Positions 1 to 8,161 of a DNA stretch of 64,000 nucleotides are shown here, one piece after another; within the stretch, counting starts at the first letter, position 1; each line of letters begins with the position of its first letter. The position numbers and the translations under genes were made by a program. Below the pieces are notes generated by a model, which ran no database searches, was not told the DNA's origin, and saw only the letters and a list, made by a program, of their open reading frames with translations. The DNA is from Palsa-504 sp963808315. Its GTDB lineage: Bacteria > Actinomycetota > Actinomycetes > Streptosporangiales > Streptosporangiaceae. The stretch is taken from assembly GCA_963808315.1 (NCBI GenBank), contig CAWEFK010000008.1:1-64000 (forward strand), read 5' to 3'.

Positions 1-144
1 GTTGTCCTTGCCGCCGAGTAGGTAGTCGAGACCCGGGCGATGAGGCTGGGCCGCATTGAACGCGGCAGGATTCCGGCGATCGGGCACATACCGATCGTAT
101 CGGAGGTCGCGCCTGGTGATCTGAGTCCCGCCAACTGGTTCCAT
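1..144 (-). CDS. 5' end of a DUF574 (PF04672)-type SAM-dependent methyltransferase, cut by the window edge
   Basis: An open frame of 48 codons reads leftward from an ATG at 144 to the window edge without a stop. Its last visible residues, PHRPGLDYLLGGKDN, resemble the N-terminal 'PHPARVYDYLLGGKDN' signature of the actinobacterial DUF574 family of SAM-dependent methyltransferases. Only this N-terminal signature is visible; the SAM-binding core lies outside the window. The start codon lies on the same CATG as an ATG of the divergent flavoprotein gene, so the two genes share a very short promoter region. The family call rests on one short motif. Confidence 0.5.
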   Translation of the reverse strand, partial: MEPVGGTQITRRDLRYDRYVPDRRNPAAFNAAQPHRPGLDYLLGGKDN

Positions 145-160
145 GCGGTTTGATAACGTG

Positions 161-1837
161 ATGGACGCGGATGTGATCGTGGTGGGTGCCGGGCTGGCGG
201 GTCTGGCCGCCACGGCGGAACTGGCCCGGGCCGGACGGCGGGTGCTGCTCCTTGACCAGGAGCCCGAGCCGCAGCCTGGGCGGCCAGGCATTCTGGTCGT
301 TCGGCGGGTTGTTCCTCGTCGCCTCGCCCGAGCAGCGCCGGATGGGAATCAAGGACTCCCGCGAGCTGGCCTGGCAGGACTGGATGGGCAGCGCGTTTTT
401 CGACCGCGGCATCGACGATCCGGCCGGCGAGGACTACTGGGCGTACCGCTGGGCGCAGGCCTACGTCGACTTCGCCGCCGGGGAGAAGCGGTCCTGGCTG
501 CACGCGATGGGCGTGCGGTGGTTCCCGCTGGTGGGCTGGGCCGAACGAGGCGGCTACCTGGCTGACGGGCACGGCAACTCGGTGCCCCGGTTTCACGTCA
601 CCTGGGGCACCGGGCCCGGGCTGATGGCCCCGTTCGAGCGGCAGGTCAGGGACGCGGCGGCGGCGGGCCTGGTCGGCTTCAGGTTCCGGCACCGGGTAGA
701 CGAGCTCACCGTCACCGGCGGGACCGTCGACGGGGTACGCGGGGCGGTCCTCGAGCCCAGTCAGGCTGCCCGCGGCACCCGCAGTTCCCGCACCGTAACC
801 GGCGAGTTCGAGCTGCATGCGCCGGCCGTGATCGTCACCTCCGGCGGGATCGGCGGCAACCATGATCTGGTCAGGGAGAACTGGCCGGACCGGCTGGGCC
901 CCGCGCCCGAACGGATGATCTCCGGGGTTCCTGAGCACGTCGACGGGCGGATGCTGGCCATCGCCGGCCGGGCGGGCGGCCGGTGCGTCAACCGCGACCG
1001 GATGTGGCACTACACCGAGGGCATCCAGAACTGGGACCCGGTCTGGGCCGGGCACGGGATCAGGATCCTGCCGGGGCCCTCGTCGCTGTGGCTGGACGCG
1101 CGGGGGCAGCGGTTCGCCGCGCCGCACTTCCCTGGCTTCGACACGCTGGGCACCCTGGCGGCGATCAGGGCGACCGGCTTTGACTACTCCTGGTTCGTGC
1201 TCACCCAGAAGATCATCGAGAAGGAGTTCGCGCTCTCAGGCTCCGAACAGAACCCCGACCTGACCGGCAAGGACGTCAAGCTCACCTTGTCCAGGATCCG
1301 GCCGGGGCGCCCGCGCCGGTGGAAGCGTTCAAGCGGCACGGAGCCGACTTCGTGGTGGCCAGGACGCTACCCGAGCTCGTCGCGGGCATGAACAAGCTGA
1401 CGGGCGAACCGCTCATCGACCTCGCCGACCTGACCCGGCAGGTCGTCGCGCGTGACCGGGAGATAGACAACCCGTTTACCAAGGACCTGCAGGTAATGGC
1501 GATCCGCAACGCCCGCCGCTACCGCGGCGACCGGCTAGTCAGGACCGCCGTCCCGCACAAGATCCTGGACCCCAGGGCCGGCCCGCTGATCGCCGTCCGG
1601 CTCAACATCTTGACCCGCAAGACGCTGGGCGGACTGCAGACTGACCTGTCCGGGCGAGTACTCTCCGCGACGCCCGGCTCCGGCCCGGTGCCCGGCCTGT
1701 ACGCGGCCGGTGAGGTCGCGGGGTTCGGCGGCGGCGGGATGCACGGGTACCGGTCGCTGGAAGGGTCCTTCCTCGGCGGCTGCCTGTTCAGCGGCCGCCA
1801 GGCGGGCCGGGCGGCCGCCCAGGCGACCGGCGCCTGA
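161..1837 (+). CDS. FAD-binding dehydrogenase (FAD_binding_2 / ketosteroid-dehydrogenase-like), frame broken twice
   Basis: A flavoprotein of about 555 residues once two frame breaks are bridged. The N-terminus has the dinucleotide-binding motif VVGAGLAGLAATAEL. The frame shifts near 270, after LLDQEPE, and continues with LGGQAFWSFGGLFLV, then shifts again near 1305 and continues with VEAFKRHGADFVVA. The C-terminus has the FAD_binding_2 ending GLYAAGEVAGFGGGGMHGY followed by SLEGSFLGGCLFSGR. Relatives are annotated as FAD-binding dehydrogenases related to 3-ketosteroid delta-1-dehydrogenase and fumarate reductase; the substrate cannot be read from the sequence. ATG 161 is preferred because it begins just before the Rossmann strand; an in-frame ATG at 143 adds six residues. 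Both breaks are in GC runs and look like indels. Confidence 0.8.
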
Positions 1838-1850
1838 CCCGTACGTGCGG

Positions 1851-1882
1851 GCGGCCTGCCTGGTGGATCTCAGGCAGGCCGC
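1851..1882. terminator. Perfect 12-bp inverted repeat between convergent genes
   Basis: GCGGCCTGCCTG (1851-1862) and CAGGCAGGCCGC (1871-1882) are exact reverse complements separated by 8 nt. The hairpin sits between the stop of the flavoprotein gene at 1837 and the convergent stop at 1908, so it can serve both directions. There is no long T run, which is common for actinobacterial terminators. Confidence 0.75.
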
Positions 1883-1907
1883 GTTCGGTCATTCTGGTTG
1901 AGCGAGC

Positions 1908-2847
1908 TCAGGACGGCTGGTGTCCCCCGTAGTTCTCACCCTCGTACGGTCCCTGCGGCTGCCCGCCGGAGCTGCCCGCCGTAGTTCTGGCCGCCGTAGT
2001 TCTGGTCCTGTGGCGGAGGTGACTGGGGGTAGCTGCCGTAGTTCCCGGCGCCCGGCTGGGGCGGCTGGGGCGGCTGGGGGTAACTGCCGTAGTTCCCGCC
2101 GTCCTGCGGCGTCTGGTAGCCGCCACCGTAAGGTCCGCCCGGAGGTGGCTGCTGGTAGCCGCCGTAGTTCTCACCGGGCACCGGAGGCGTCGGGGCGCTG
2201 CCGACCAGCCGGTAGTAGACCAGTGTCACCACCAGGGCGAGGAAGGGCGAGATCAGGGTGCCCGAGATGACCGAGCTCAGGCCGCTGCCCAGCACATGCG
2301 GCAGGGCCGAGAAGATCAGGCCGAGCACGAAGTTCACGACGAGCAGGATCACGTACACGACCACCAGCGTGCCGAACACATGCCAGCCGCGGCCGCGGAC
2401 GAGTTCGCGGCTGCGCCCGAAGGACGCCATTGCCCCCGACTGCTCGATGACGATGACCGGCACGATCACCGCCCAGATGGTGATGAGGATCAAGCCGGGG
2501 ACGATGATGAGGATCAGCCCGATCCCGATCGCGATGGCGGCCAGGATCGAGGCCCCCATGACGGACCACAGGTACGGCCTGGCCGCGGACACGGTCTCGC
2601 CGACGGACATGTCGACACGGCCGTCCCGCACATCCTGCACCGCCTTGACCAGCGCCGCCTGCAGCAGGAACGCCGCGACGATGCTCACCAGCGAGCCGAG
2701 CAGGATGCCGAAGGTGCCGGCCAGCGACAAGATCGCCGCGATGACGGCGGCGACCACGTAGATGATAAAGGCGATCGTGAGCAGATGCTTGGCGTAGGTC
2801 CTGTACATACTCCAGGCTTCGCTTAGAACGCCTGATAGAGGGTTCAT
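1908..2847 (-). CDS. Integral membrane protein with a Gly/Tyr/Pro-rich C-terminal tail
   Basis: About 313 residues. Residues 1-210 contain several long hydrophobic segments (for example LLTIAFIIYVVAAVIAAIL, ILAAIAIGIGLILIIVPGLI and LVVVYVILLVVNFVLGLIF), the layout of the glycerophosphodiesterase-type membrane domain found in many actinobacterial proteins of unknown role. The tail is a low-complexity repeat of ENYGGYQ, NYGSYPQ and similar units, presumably cytoplasmic and disordered. The start at 2847 (MNPLSGVLSEAW) directly precedes the first predicted membrane segment; upstream in-frame codons are compositionally poor. Near 1975 the frame appears to slip: as read the tail ends at 1936, but the neighbouring frame continues SSGGQPQGPYEGENYGG to a stop at 1908. 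I do not know its function. Confidence 0.65.
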
Positions 2848-2989
2848 GGCCGGATCGTACAGCGAAACGGCCACCGGTTGGGGGATAGGCGGGACCCAAA
2901 TCGCCTGCCGGCGGCCGGACATTCTCGCTGCGTGAGGGCGCGGTACCCCGCCTACGAGCCGGGATGGTGGCCCGACCGGCGGGGCCCAG

Positions 2990-4117
2990 CTACTGATGCC
3001 CGCCGCAGCCGCAGCTTTCCCTGATGACAAGCTCGATGGGCAGCCGTTCCACCCGGCGCGGCAGGGCCGGATCGGCGATCCGCTCGAGCAACCGGGCACA
3101 GGCGCGCTCACCGAGCAACCGCATCGGCTGGCGGACCGTCGTCAACGGCGGCGCCACCAACGTGCCGGCGTGCATGTCGTCGAAACCGACGACCGCGATA
3201 TCGGCGGGGACTCGGATCCCGGCGAGCTGCAGCTCGCGCATGGCGCCGATAGCCATCTGGTCGTTGCCGCAGACAATGGCATCGGGCAGCTCCCGGCGCG
3301 GCCAGGTCAGCATGTCCCTGACCGCGAGCTGGCCGCTCATCGCGGCGAACCGGCCCTCGAAGGACCCGGCCAAGGCCGTGCCCGGATACTCGGCCAGCGC
3401 ATCGGCAAGCGCGCCGCGGCGCTCCTGCGCGTCGGGAGCTTCGGGCGGCCCGGCGATCGCGAACAGGGAGGTCCGGCCGTGCTGCTCGACCAGGTGGCCG
3501 ACTAGTGCCCTGGTGCCGGCCCGGTTGTCGGCGCTGAAGACGTCGGCGTGCGGCTCGTCGGGCGAGCCGGCCACCAGCACGATCGGGGTGCGCGCGGCCA
3601 GCAGCGCCAGCTGCTCCGAGGTGACGATGCCCTCGGTGATGAGCAGCCCGTCGACCTTGGCGGAGATCTTCTGCATCCGCCGGTAGGCAGCTGCCGGGTC
3701 GTCACCGTGCAGCAAGGAGATCAGCAGCGACCATTCGATCTTGCTCAGTTCCGACTCGACGCCGCGCAGGACTTCCTCGATGAACAGCAGTCCCTCTTGC
3801 TCGACGTCGGTGTCGGGACTGCGGCTCTCGACCGCGACGAGCCCGATCACCTCCTTGCGGTGCCGGGCCATGCTCTGGGCCGCGCCGTCGGGGACGTAGC
3901 CGAGCGCCTCAATCACCGTGAGCACACGCTGCCGGGTCGTCGGCCGCACGCCGTCCTGACCGTGTACCACCCGCGAGACGGTGGCCGTGGAGACTCCGGC
4001 CTCGCGCGCGACATCGTAAAGTGTCGAGGCCGGGGAACTGCCGAACTCGGTCGGCCGGCCGCTTTCCGTACGAGCCTCCTGGGCAATCGGCGAGTCCGGA
4101 CGGCACCGCCGCCGCAA
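2990..4117 (-). CDS. LacI-family transcriptional regulator
   Basis: 375 residues, full length for the family. The N-terminal helix-turn-helix and hinge region is TLYDVAREAGVSTATVSRVV (about residues 32-51), followed by the periplasmic-binding-protein-like sensor domain with VVGFDDMHAGTLVAPPLTTV near the end and a typical LacI C-terminus, ESCGCGGHQ. The inducer is unknown. The only usable start that keeps the helix-turn-helix is a TTG at 4117, with no clear ribosome-binding site. A 30-bp imperfect palindrome begins 8 bp upstream, which suggests autoregulation. No sugar uptake genes lie beside it, so its regulon is not obvious from context. Confidence 0.9.
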   Translation of the reverse strand: MRRRCRPDSPIAQEARTESGRPTEFGSSPASTLYDVAREAGVSTATVSRVVHGQDGVRPTTRQRVLTVIEALGYVPDGAAQSMARHRKEVIGLVAVESRSPDTDVEQEGLLFIEEVLRGVESELSKIEWSLLISLLHGDDPAAAYRRMQKISAKVDGLLITEGIVTSEQLALLAARTPIVLVAGSPDEPHADVFSADNRAGTRALVGHLVEQHGRTSLFAIAGPPEAPDAQERRGALADALAEYPGTALAGSFEGRFAAMSGQLAVRDMLTWPRRELPDAIVCGNDQMAIGAMRELQLAGIRVPADIAVVGFDDMHAGTLVAPPLTTVRQPMRLLGERACARLLERIADPALPRRVERLPIELVIRESCGCGGHQ

Positions 4118-4124
4118 CCAGATC

Positions 4125-4154
4125 TAAGCGGTTACATCAATATGTCAACGCTTA
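4125..4154. promoter_or_regulatory. LacI-type operator palindrome
   Basis: TAAGCGGTTACAT (4125-4137) and ATGTCAACGCTTA (4142-4154) are inverted copies matching at 11 of 13 positions around a 4-bp centre. The core resembles LacI-family operators (TGTAAGCG-type half-sites). Its place immediately upstream of the LacI gene start fits an autoregulatory operator. Confidence 0.65.
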
Positions 4155-4555
4155 CATTATGGTCGCCGCAAGGGCGCGTCAATCCAGCTCTGGGTCACCT
4201 CCGGGCGCTACGTGGAGGAACGGGACTGCTCGGGAGGAGCTGGCCGAAGTGCCTCCTCACCCAGCAGCTGCCCCGGCGTGACCCGGAACGCCTCCGGCCT
4301 GTCTAGCCCGCGGGCCCCACCCGGCCCATCCCGCCCCGCAAGCCCCTCAGTCCCCCGTCCCGGCCACCCCGATCCCGGCGCCGCGGCCGCCCGCAGCCGG
4401 CAGGGAGTCCCACCATGCCAGCCCGCGCCGGCACAACGGACCACCGTGCCGGCCAGGCCCCGGACCCACCAGCACAAACCGCACCGCCAGCACACCCGCG
4501 ACCGCGACAGCTTCCCCGCCCGCTACCAAGCCTGGGCCACCAGGCTGGTCGCGGC
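4155..4555. other. Non-coding GC-rich stretch, no gene recognised
   Basis: About 400 bp between the LacI operator and the small gene ending at 4556. Both strands stay open in several frames, but the translations are Pro/Arg/Ala-rich and show no family motif, so I treat them as composition artefacts. No strong hairpin or tRNA-like fold was noticed. Confidence 0.5.
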
Positions 4556-4906
4556 TCAGGAGGTGAGCTTGTCCAGGCGCTGCAGCAGGTCATGGGCGGC
4601 CAGCTCGACCTCCTTGTGCCGCCACTCGGCCGCCCGGTACATGCAGGCGATAATGCCCATCCGGTGGATGCGCCGGAAATCTCCGTAGACGAACGCGTAC
4701 CTGGCCTTGGTCTCGTCGGTGGCACCGTCGGTGAGCCCGAGATGCCACCGGGCGTACTCCTGGAACGAATGCCGCTTCAGGAAGGCGTTCTCCTCGTCCG
4801 CCTTCGGCTGGACATTCCCCCAGTCGCTGTCCAGGACGTACTGGCGGCTGTCGATGAGCTTTTCGGCCTGTGCCACGGCCTCCGGGTTCACGGAATATGA
4901 AGCCAT
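4556..4906 (-). CDS. Conserved hypothetical protein of about 116 residues
   Basis: The start at 4906 (MASYSVNPEAVAQAEKLIDS) is chosen over an upstream in-frame ATG at 4942 because the extension has no protein-like character. The sequence is soluble and helix-rich, with many acidic, aromatic and Arg residues (YVLDSDWG, YARWHLGLTDG, FVYGDFRRIHRMG). Proteins of this appearance are common as uncharacterised actinobacterial genes, but I cannot assign a function. No membrane segment, signal peptide or metal motif is visible. It reads toward the LacI gene and is divergent from the flavoprotein gene at 5024. Confidence 0.6.
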   Translation of the reverse strand: MASYSVNPEAVAQAEKLIDSRQYVLDSDWGNVQPKADEENAFLKRHSFQEYARWHLGLTDGATDETKARYAFVYGDFRRIHRMGIIACMYRAAEWRHKEVELAAHDLLQRLDKLTS

Positions 4907-4929
4907 GACCAGCATTCTGCCCCGCCAGA

Positions 4930-4962
4930 GGTTAGGGGACACCGCGGATGGTTAGGGGACAC
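4930..4962. repeat. Two direct copies of GGTTAGGGGACAC, 20-bp period
   Basis: The 13-mer GGTTAGGGGACAC occurs at 4930-4942 and 4950-4962, each followed by a similar GC-rich step. The pair lies between divergent starts at 4906 and 5024, so it could be a tandem regulator site. An insertion-sequence end is also possible, but no transposase is present. Confidence 0.5.
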
Positions 4963-5023
4963 GGCGGGCCGGTAAGGCGGAGGATGATCGGAGGGAGACA
5001 GGTGAGCAGGGCGGAACGGGGCG

Positions 5024-6322
5024 GTGGATCCTTCGATGGCAGGTAAAAACGGATTGCGGGTCGTGGTGGTCGGTGCCGGGCTGGCCGGGCTGGCGTGCGC
5101 GTCTGATCTAGCCGCGGCCGGGGCCACGGTCCGGGTGCTCGAGGCCGGTGACGCGGTCGGCGGCCGGATGCGCACGGACCGTCAGGCAGGGTTCCTGCTC
5201 GACCGTGGCTTCCAGGTGTTCAATACGTCGTATCCCCAGGTCAAGCGGCGGATAGACCTGCGCGCGCTGCAGCTGCGCGGTTTTACCCCGGGAATGCTGC
5301 TGCACACAAGCCGGGGACGACTGCGGTTCACCGACCCTACCCGGCAGCCCCGCCAGGCGGCCGATATCCTTACCGGCCGCCTGGCCGGGCCGCGCGACCT
5401 GGCCGCGCTGACGCTGCTCACGGCCCGCGACATGATCGGGCCGGTCAGCCAGATCAAACGCGGACGGGACCAGTCCACCCTGGCCGCCCTGAGGCGAGCC
5501 GGCATCTCGGGCGCCCTGATCGACCAGATGTTCCGGCCGTTCCTGGCCGGGGTGTTCCTCGAAGATGAGCTGGAGACCTCGAGCCGGTTCTTCCACCTGG
5601 TGTGGCGAAGCATGCTGCGCGGCACCTTGTGCCTGCCCCGGCACGGCATCCAGGCGGTCCCCGGGCAGCTGGCCGCGGCCCTGCCGCCGGGAACGATCCG
5701 GCTTCAGACGCCGGTCAGCCAGCTGACCGGCGACGGGGTCCTGCTCGGCGACGGAAGCGAACGGGCCGCCGACACCGTGGTCGTCGCCACCGGGGCCGCT
5801 ACCGCCGCCCGCCTGCTGCCCGGCCTGAACGTGCCCGCCACCAGGACCGTCACCACGCTTTACCATGCGGCACCGGCCTCGCCGCTGACCGAGCCGACCA
5901 TCCTGGTCGACAGCGAGCGGGAAATCCTGAACACCAGCGTGCTGACCGAAGTCACGCCCGGTTACGCCAGCGACGGCCGCGCGCTCGTGTCCACCTCGGT
6001 GCTCGGCACCGGCGACACATCGGTCCTCGATACCCGCGGTGAAGGGCCGGGAGACCTGGAGGCCGCCGTCCGCGGCCGGCTGGCCGTCCTGTACCAGGCC
6101 GACACCTCAGGCTGGGAACACCTGGCCAGCTACACCGTCGACGGCGCGCTTCCGGTCATGGCGGCGCCGTATCCCCTGACCAGGGGCAGCCGCGTCGGTC
6201 CAGGCCGCTTTGTCTGCGGTGACCACCGGGCCACCGGTTCTGTACAGGGTGCGCTGGCCTCCGGTGCCCGCGCGGCCCGCGAGGTCCTGGCCGCCGCGTC
6301 CGCGTCGGCTCTGGTGCCGTAA
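5024..6322 (+). CDS. FAD-dependent amine-oxidase / phytoene-desaturase-like oxidoreductase
   Basis: 432 residues in one unbroken frame. The N-terminus has VVVVGAGLAGLACASDLAAA and the second FAD contact GGRMRTDRQAGFLLDRGFQV, the signature of the NAD(P)-binding_8 / amino_oxidase family. The C-terminus has the family's closing flavin-contact region, FVCGDHRATGSVQGALASG. Actinobacterial relatives are annotated simply as NAD(P)/FAD-dependent oxidoreductases; the substrate is unknown. A GTG at 5024 and an ATG at 5036 are both possible starts. The 3' end overlaps the convergent SDR gene as that gene is read. Confidence 0.8.
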   Translation: MDPSMAGKNGLRVVVVGAGLAGLACASDLAAAGATVRVLEAGDAVGGRMRTDRQAGFLLDRGFQVFNTSYPQVKRRIDLRALQLRGFTPGMLLHTSRGRLRFTDPTRQPRQAADILTGRLAGPRDLAALTLLTARDMIGPVSQIKRGRDQSTLAALRRAGISGALIDQMFRPFLAGVFLEDELETSSRFFHLVWRSMLRGTLCLPRHGIQAVPGQLAAALPPGTIRLQTPVSQLTGDGVLLGDGSERAADTVVVATGAATAARLLPGLNVPATRTVTTLYHAAPASPLTEPTILVDSEREILNTSVLTEVTPGYASDGRALVSTSVLGTGDTSVLDTRGEGPGDLEAAVRGRLAVLYQADTSGWEHLASYTVDGALPVMAAPYPLTRGSRVGPGRFVCGDHRATGSVQGALASGARAAREVLAAASASALVP

Positions 6323-7149
6323 CCGCGGGCTGGCGCCTGTAGCGGCCGCGTCGATCAGCTGGCCGGTGACCTCGCGGAGCCTGGCCCGGAAGCGCGGGTC
6401 GTAGGCTTCCGGCCGGGCCCGGGAGGTGGTGAGCCCGTCGAAGAACTGCCCGCTGACGTGGTCCAGCGCCGGGTCGGTGATCAGCCGCATGGTCGCCTCA
6501 CCTCCCTGCTCGAGGGTGGAGACGGGGGTGATGCCGGCCTGCGCGACCATCGTGGTGTTCATCAAGCTCGCCGGGTGCGAGCAATTCACCGTGACCTCGG
6601 CCGGGTCGAGCTCGTCGGCCAGGTCGAAGGTAAACGCGGCCAGCGCGAGCTTGGCCCGGCGGTAGGCTTCCACGCCGCTGTACCCGTGCTCGAAGGCGGC
6701 CTCACCGGGGTCGAACGCGGCCTGGCCGATCGAGCCGACGTTGAGAATCCTGGCCGGCGCCGAGGCGGTCAGCAGCGGTACCAGCAGCCGGGTGAGCAGC
6801 ACCGGCGCGAGGTAGTTGACGGCGAACCGTAGTTCGTAACCGTCCGCGCTCACCTGCCGCCCCTCCCCTGGCGCGCCGAAGCCGACGCTGCGTTGTTGAC
6901 CAGCACGTGGAGCCGCGGCGCCTGCGCGCGGACCTGAGCCGCGAGGTCCGCGACCTCGCTGAGCCTGGCCAGGTCGGCGACCAGGCCCTGGGCGCCGCCG
7001 CCGAGTTCCGCGACCAGGCCGGCCACCCGGGCCGGATCACGGCGTGGGCGAGGACCTGCCAGCCGGAGTTCGCGAGCTCCGGCGGCCAGGTACCGGCCGA
7101 GCCCGGACGTAGCCCCGGTGATAAGCACGGCAGGTGCGGCGTCAGTCAT
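6107..7149 (-). CDS. Short-chain dehydrogenase/reductase, three frame breaks
   Basis: The NAD(P)-binding start MTDAAPAVLITGATSGLGRY, the NNA motif (LHVLVNNAA) and the catalytic pair in SGVEAYRRAKLAL mark a classical SDR of the retinol-dehydrogenase/oxidoreductase type. About 40 bp near 7040-7080 are in another frame (ELANSGWQVLAH when shifted), flanked by compensating breaks. A third break near 6860 separates the two main segments. The typical C-terminus (LREVTGQLIDA) falls near 6340, but no frame has a stop there, so as written the gene runs about 190-215 bp into the convergent flavoprotein gene. A lost stop or another indel is likely. The substrate is unknown. Confidence 0.7.
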
Positions 7150-7182
7150 CTATCCTCCAGCAGCATCCGGCTCGGTGACAGC

Positions 7183-7695
7183 ATGTCGAACATGGAACTG
7201 ACTGTCCGTATGCCCGTCATCGGAGTTGTCCGCAGCCGTCACCGGGAGCTGGAGGCCACGCCGATCCAGGCCAGCCTCAACCGAGGCGAGCGCGGCACCA
7301 TCGAGATCGCCGAGCCGTACGCCGATGGCCTGGACGGTCTCGCGGGTTTTGACTACGCCTGGCTGCTCAGCTGGCTGGATCGCCCGCGCGACCCCGGCGG
7401 AACCGCGCCGCTGCGCCAGGTCCCCTACCTGCTACGCCGTCAGCAGCGCCGGATGGGCATCTTCGCCACCCGCGGGCCGCGGCGGGTCAACCCTATCGGG
7501 CTCAGCCTCATCCAGGTGCTCGAGGTGACCGGCCGGGTGGTGGCGTTCGCGGGCGTGGACCTGCTGGACGGCACGCCCGTGGTCGACCTCAAGCCGTACG
7601 TCACCCGCTTCGACCGGCCGCCGGGAGACCCGCGGTGCGGGTGGCTCGACCAGCTCACCATCAGCGACGGGACCACCCCTGAGCAGCTCGGGTAG
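7183..7695 (+). CDS. trmO: TrmO-like tRNA (adenine37-N6)-methyltransferase
   Basis: About 170 residues. TrmO uses S-adenosylmethionine to N6-methylate the t6A37 base of certain tRNAs. Family signatures are clear: IGVVRSRHRELEATPIQA at the N-terminus, the central FDYAWLLSWLDR, the block MGIFATRGPRRVNPIGLSL and DLLDGTPVVDLKPYV. All belong to the UPF0066/TsaA fold, which uses a beta-barrel SAM site instead of a Rossmann fold. ATG 7183 is chosen; ATG 7192 is an alternative three codons later. The gene is divergent from the SDR gene and stands alone. Confidence 0.85.
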   Translation: MSNMELTVRMPVIGVVRSRHRELEATPIQASLNRGERGTIEIAEPYADGLDGLAGFDYAWLLSWLDRPRDPGGTAPLRQVPYLLRRQQRRMGIFATRGPRRVNPIGLSLIQVLEVTGRVVAFAGVDLLDGTPVVDLKPYVTRFDRPPGDPRCGWLDQLTISDGTTPEQLG

Positions 7696-7737
7696 GCGCA
7701 GGCTCACCTGGGTGCCGGGCCTGCGATGATCTAGGGC

Positions 7738-8127
7738 ATGGATCAGCGCATCAGCCTGGTGACCCTGGGCGTCACCGACCTCACCCGGGCCCGCTCCTTC
7801 TACGAGGCTCTCGGCTGGGGGCAGGCGCAGCAGCCCGACGACGAGGTGTGCTTCTTTCAGGCCGGCGGGATGGTCTTCGGCTTGTGGACGGCGCTCGGCG
7901 GGCACGGCGCCCCGGGGATCGAGCTCGCTCACAACGTCCGCTCACCCGCGGAGGTCAGGGCGGTACTGGCCGAGGCCGAACGGGCCGGTGGCACCATCGT
8001 GCGCCCAGCGGAGCCTGCGACCTGGGGCGGTACGACCGGGGCCTTCGCCGATCCCGACGGCTACGTGTGGGAGGTGGCCCATAATCCCGGCTGGACCCTG
8101 GGTGCGGACGGGACCGTCCGGATCTGA
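7738..8127 (+). CDS. VOC-family (glyoxalase/bleomycin-resistance fold) protein
   Basis: 129 residues. The start MDQRISLVTLGVTDLTRARSF and the C-terminal GAFADPDGYVWEVAHNP are the two ends of a single VOC domain made of paired beta-alpha-beta-beta-beta modules. The final Glu in WEVAHNP is the usual metal ligand position. VOC proteins include glyoxalases, extradiol dioxygenases and antibiotic-binding proteins; this short single-domain type is usually annotated only as VOC family protein. It follows trmO by 42 bp on the same strand. Confidence 0.85.
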   Translation: MDQRISLVTLGVTDLTRARSFYEALGWGQAQQPDDEVCFFQAGGMVFGLWTALGGHGAPGIELAHNVRSPAEVRAVLAEAERAGGTIVRPAEPATWGGTTGAFADPDGYVWEVAHNPGWTLGADGTVRI

Positions 8128-8161
8128 CCAGGTACGGCTCGACCTGGCCGCGTGTCGTGTG

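Noticed and set aside
1908..2174. Tandem repeats encoding NYGGYQ-like units, possible CRISPR-like or satellite array
   Set aside because: The repetition is at the protein level inside a coding frame and has no regular spacer structure; it is a low-complexity protein tail.
2848..3111. 88-residue N-terminal extension of the membrane protein
   Set aside because: It overlaps the LacI gene and has no protein-like character; the start at 2847 directly precedes the first membrane segment.
4208..4550. Proline/arginine-rich open frames on both strands
   Set aside because: No motif, start signal or homologous look; consistent with composition bias in a non-coding stretch.
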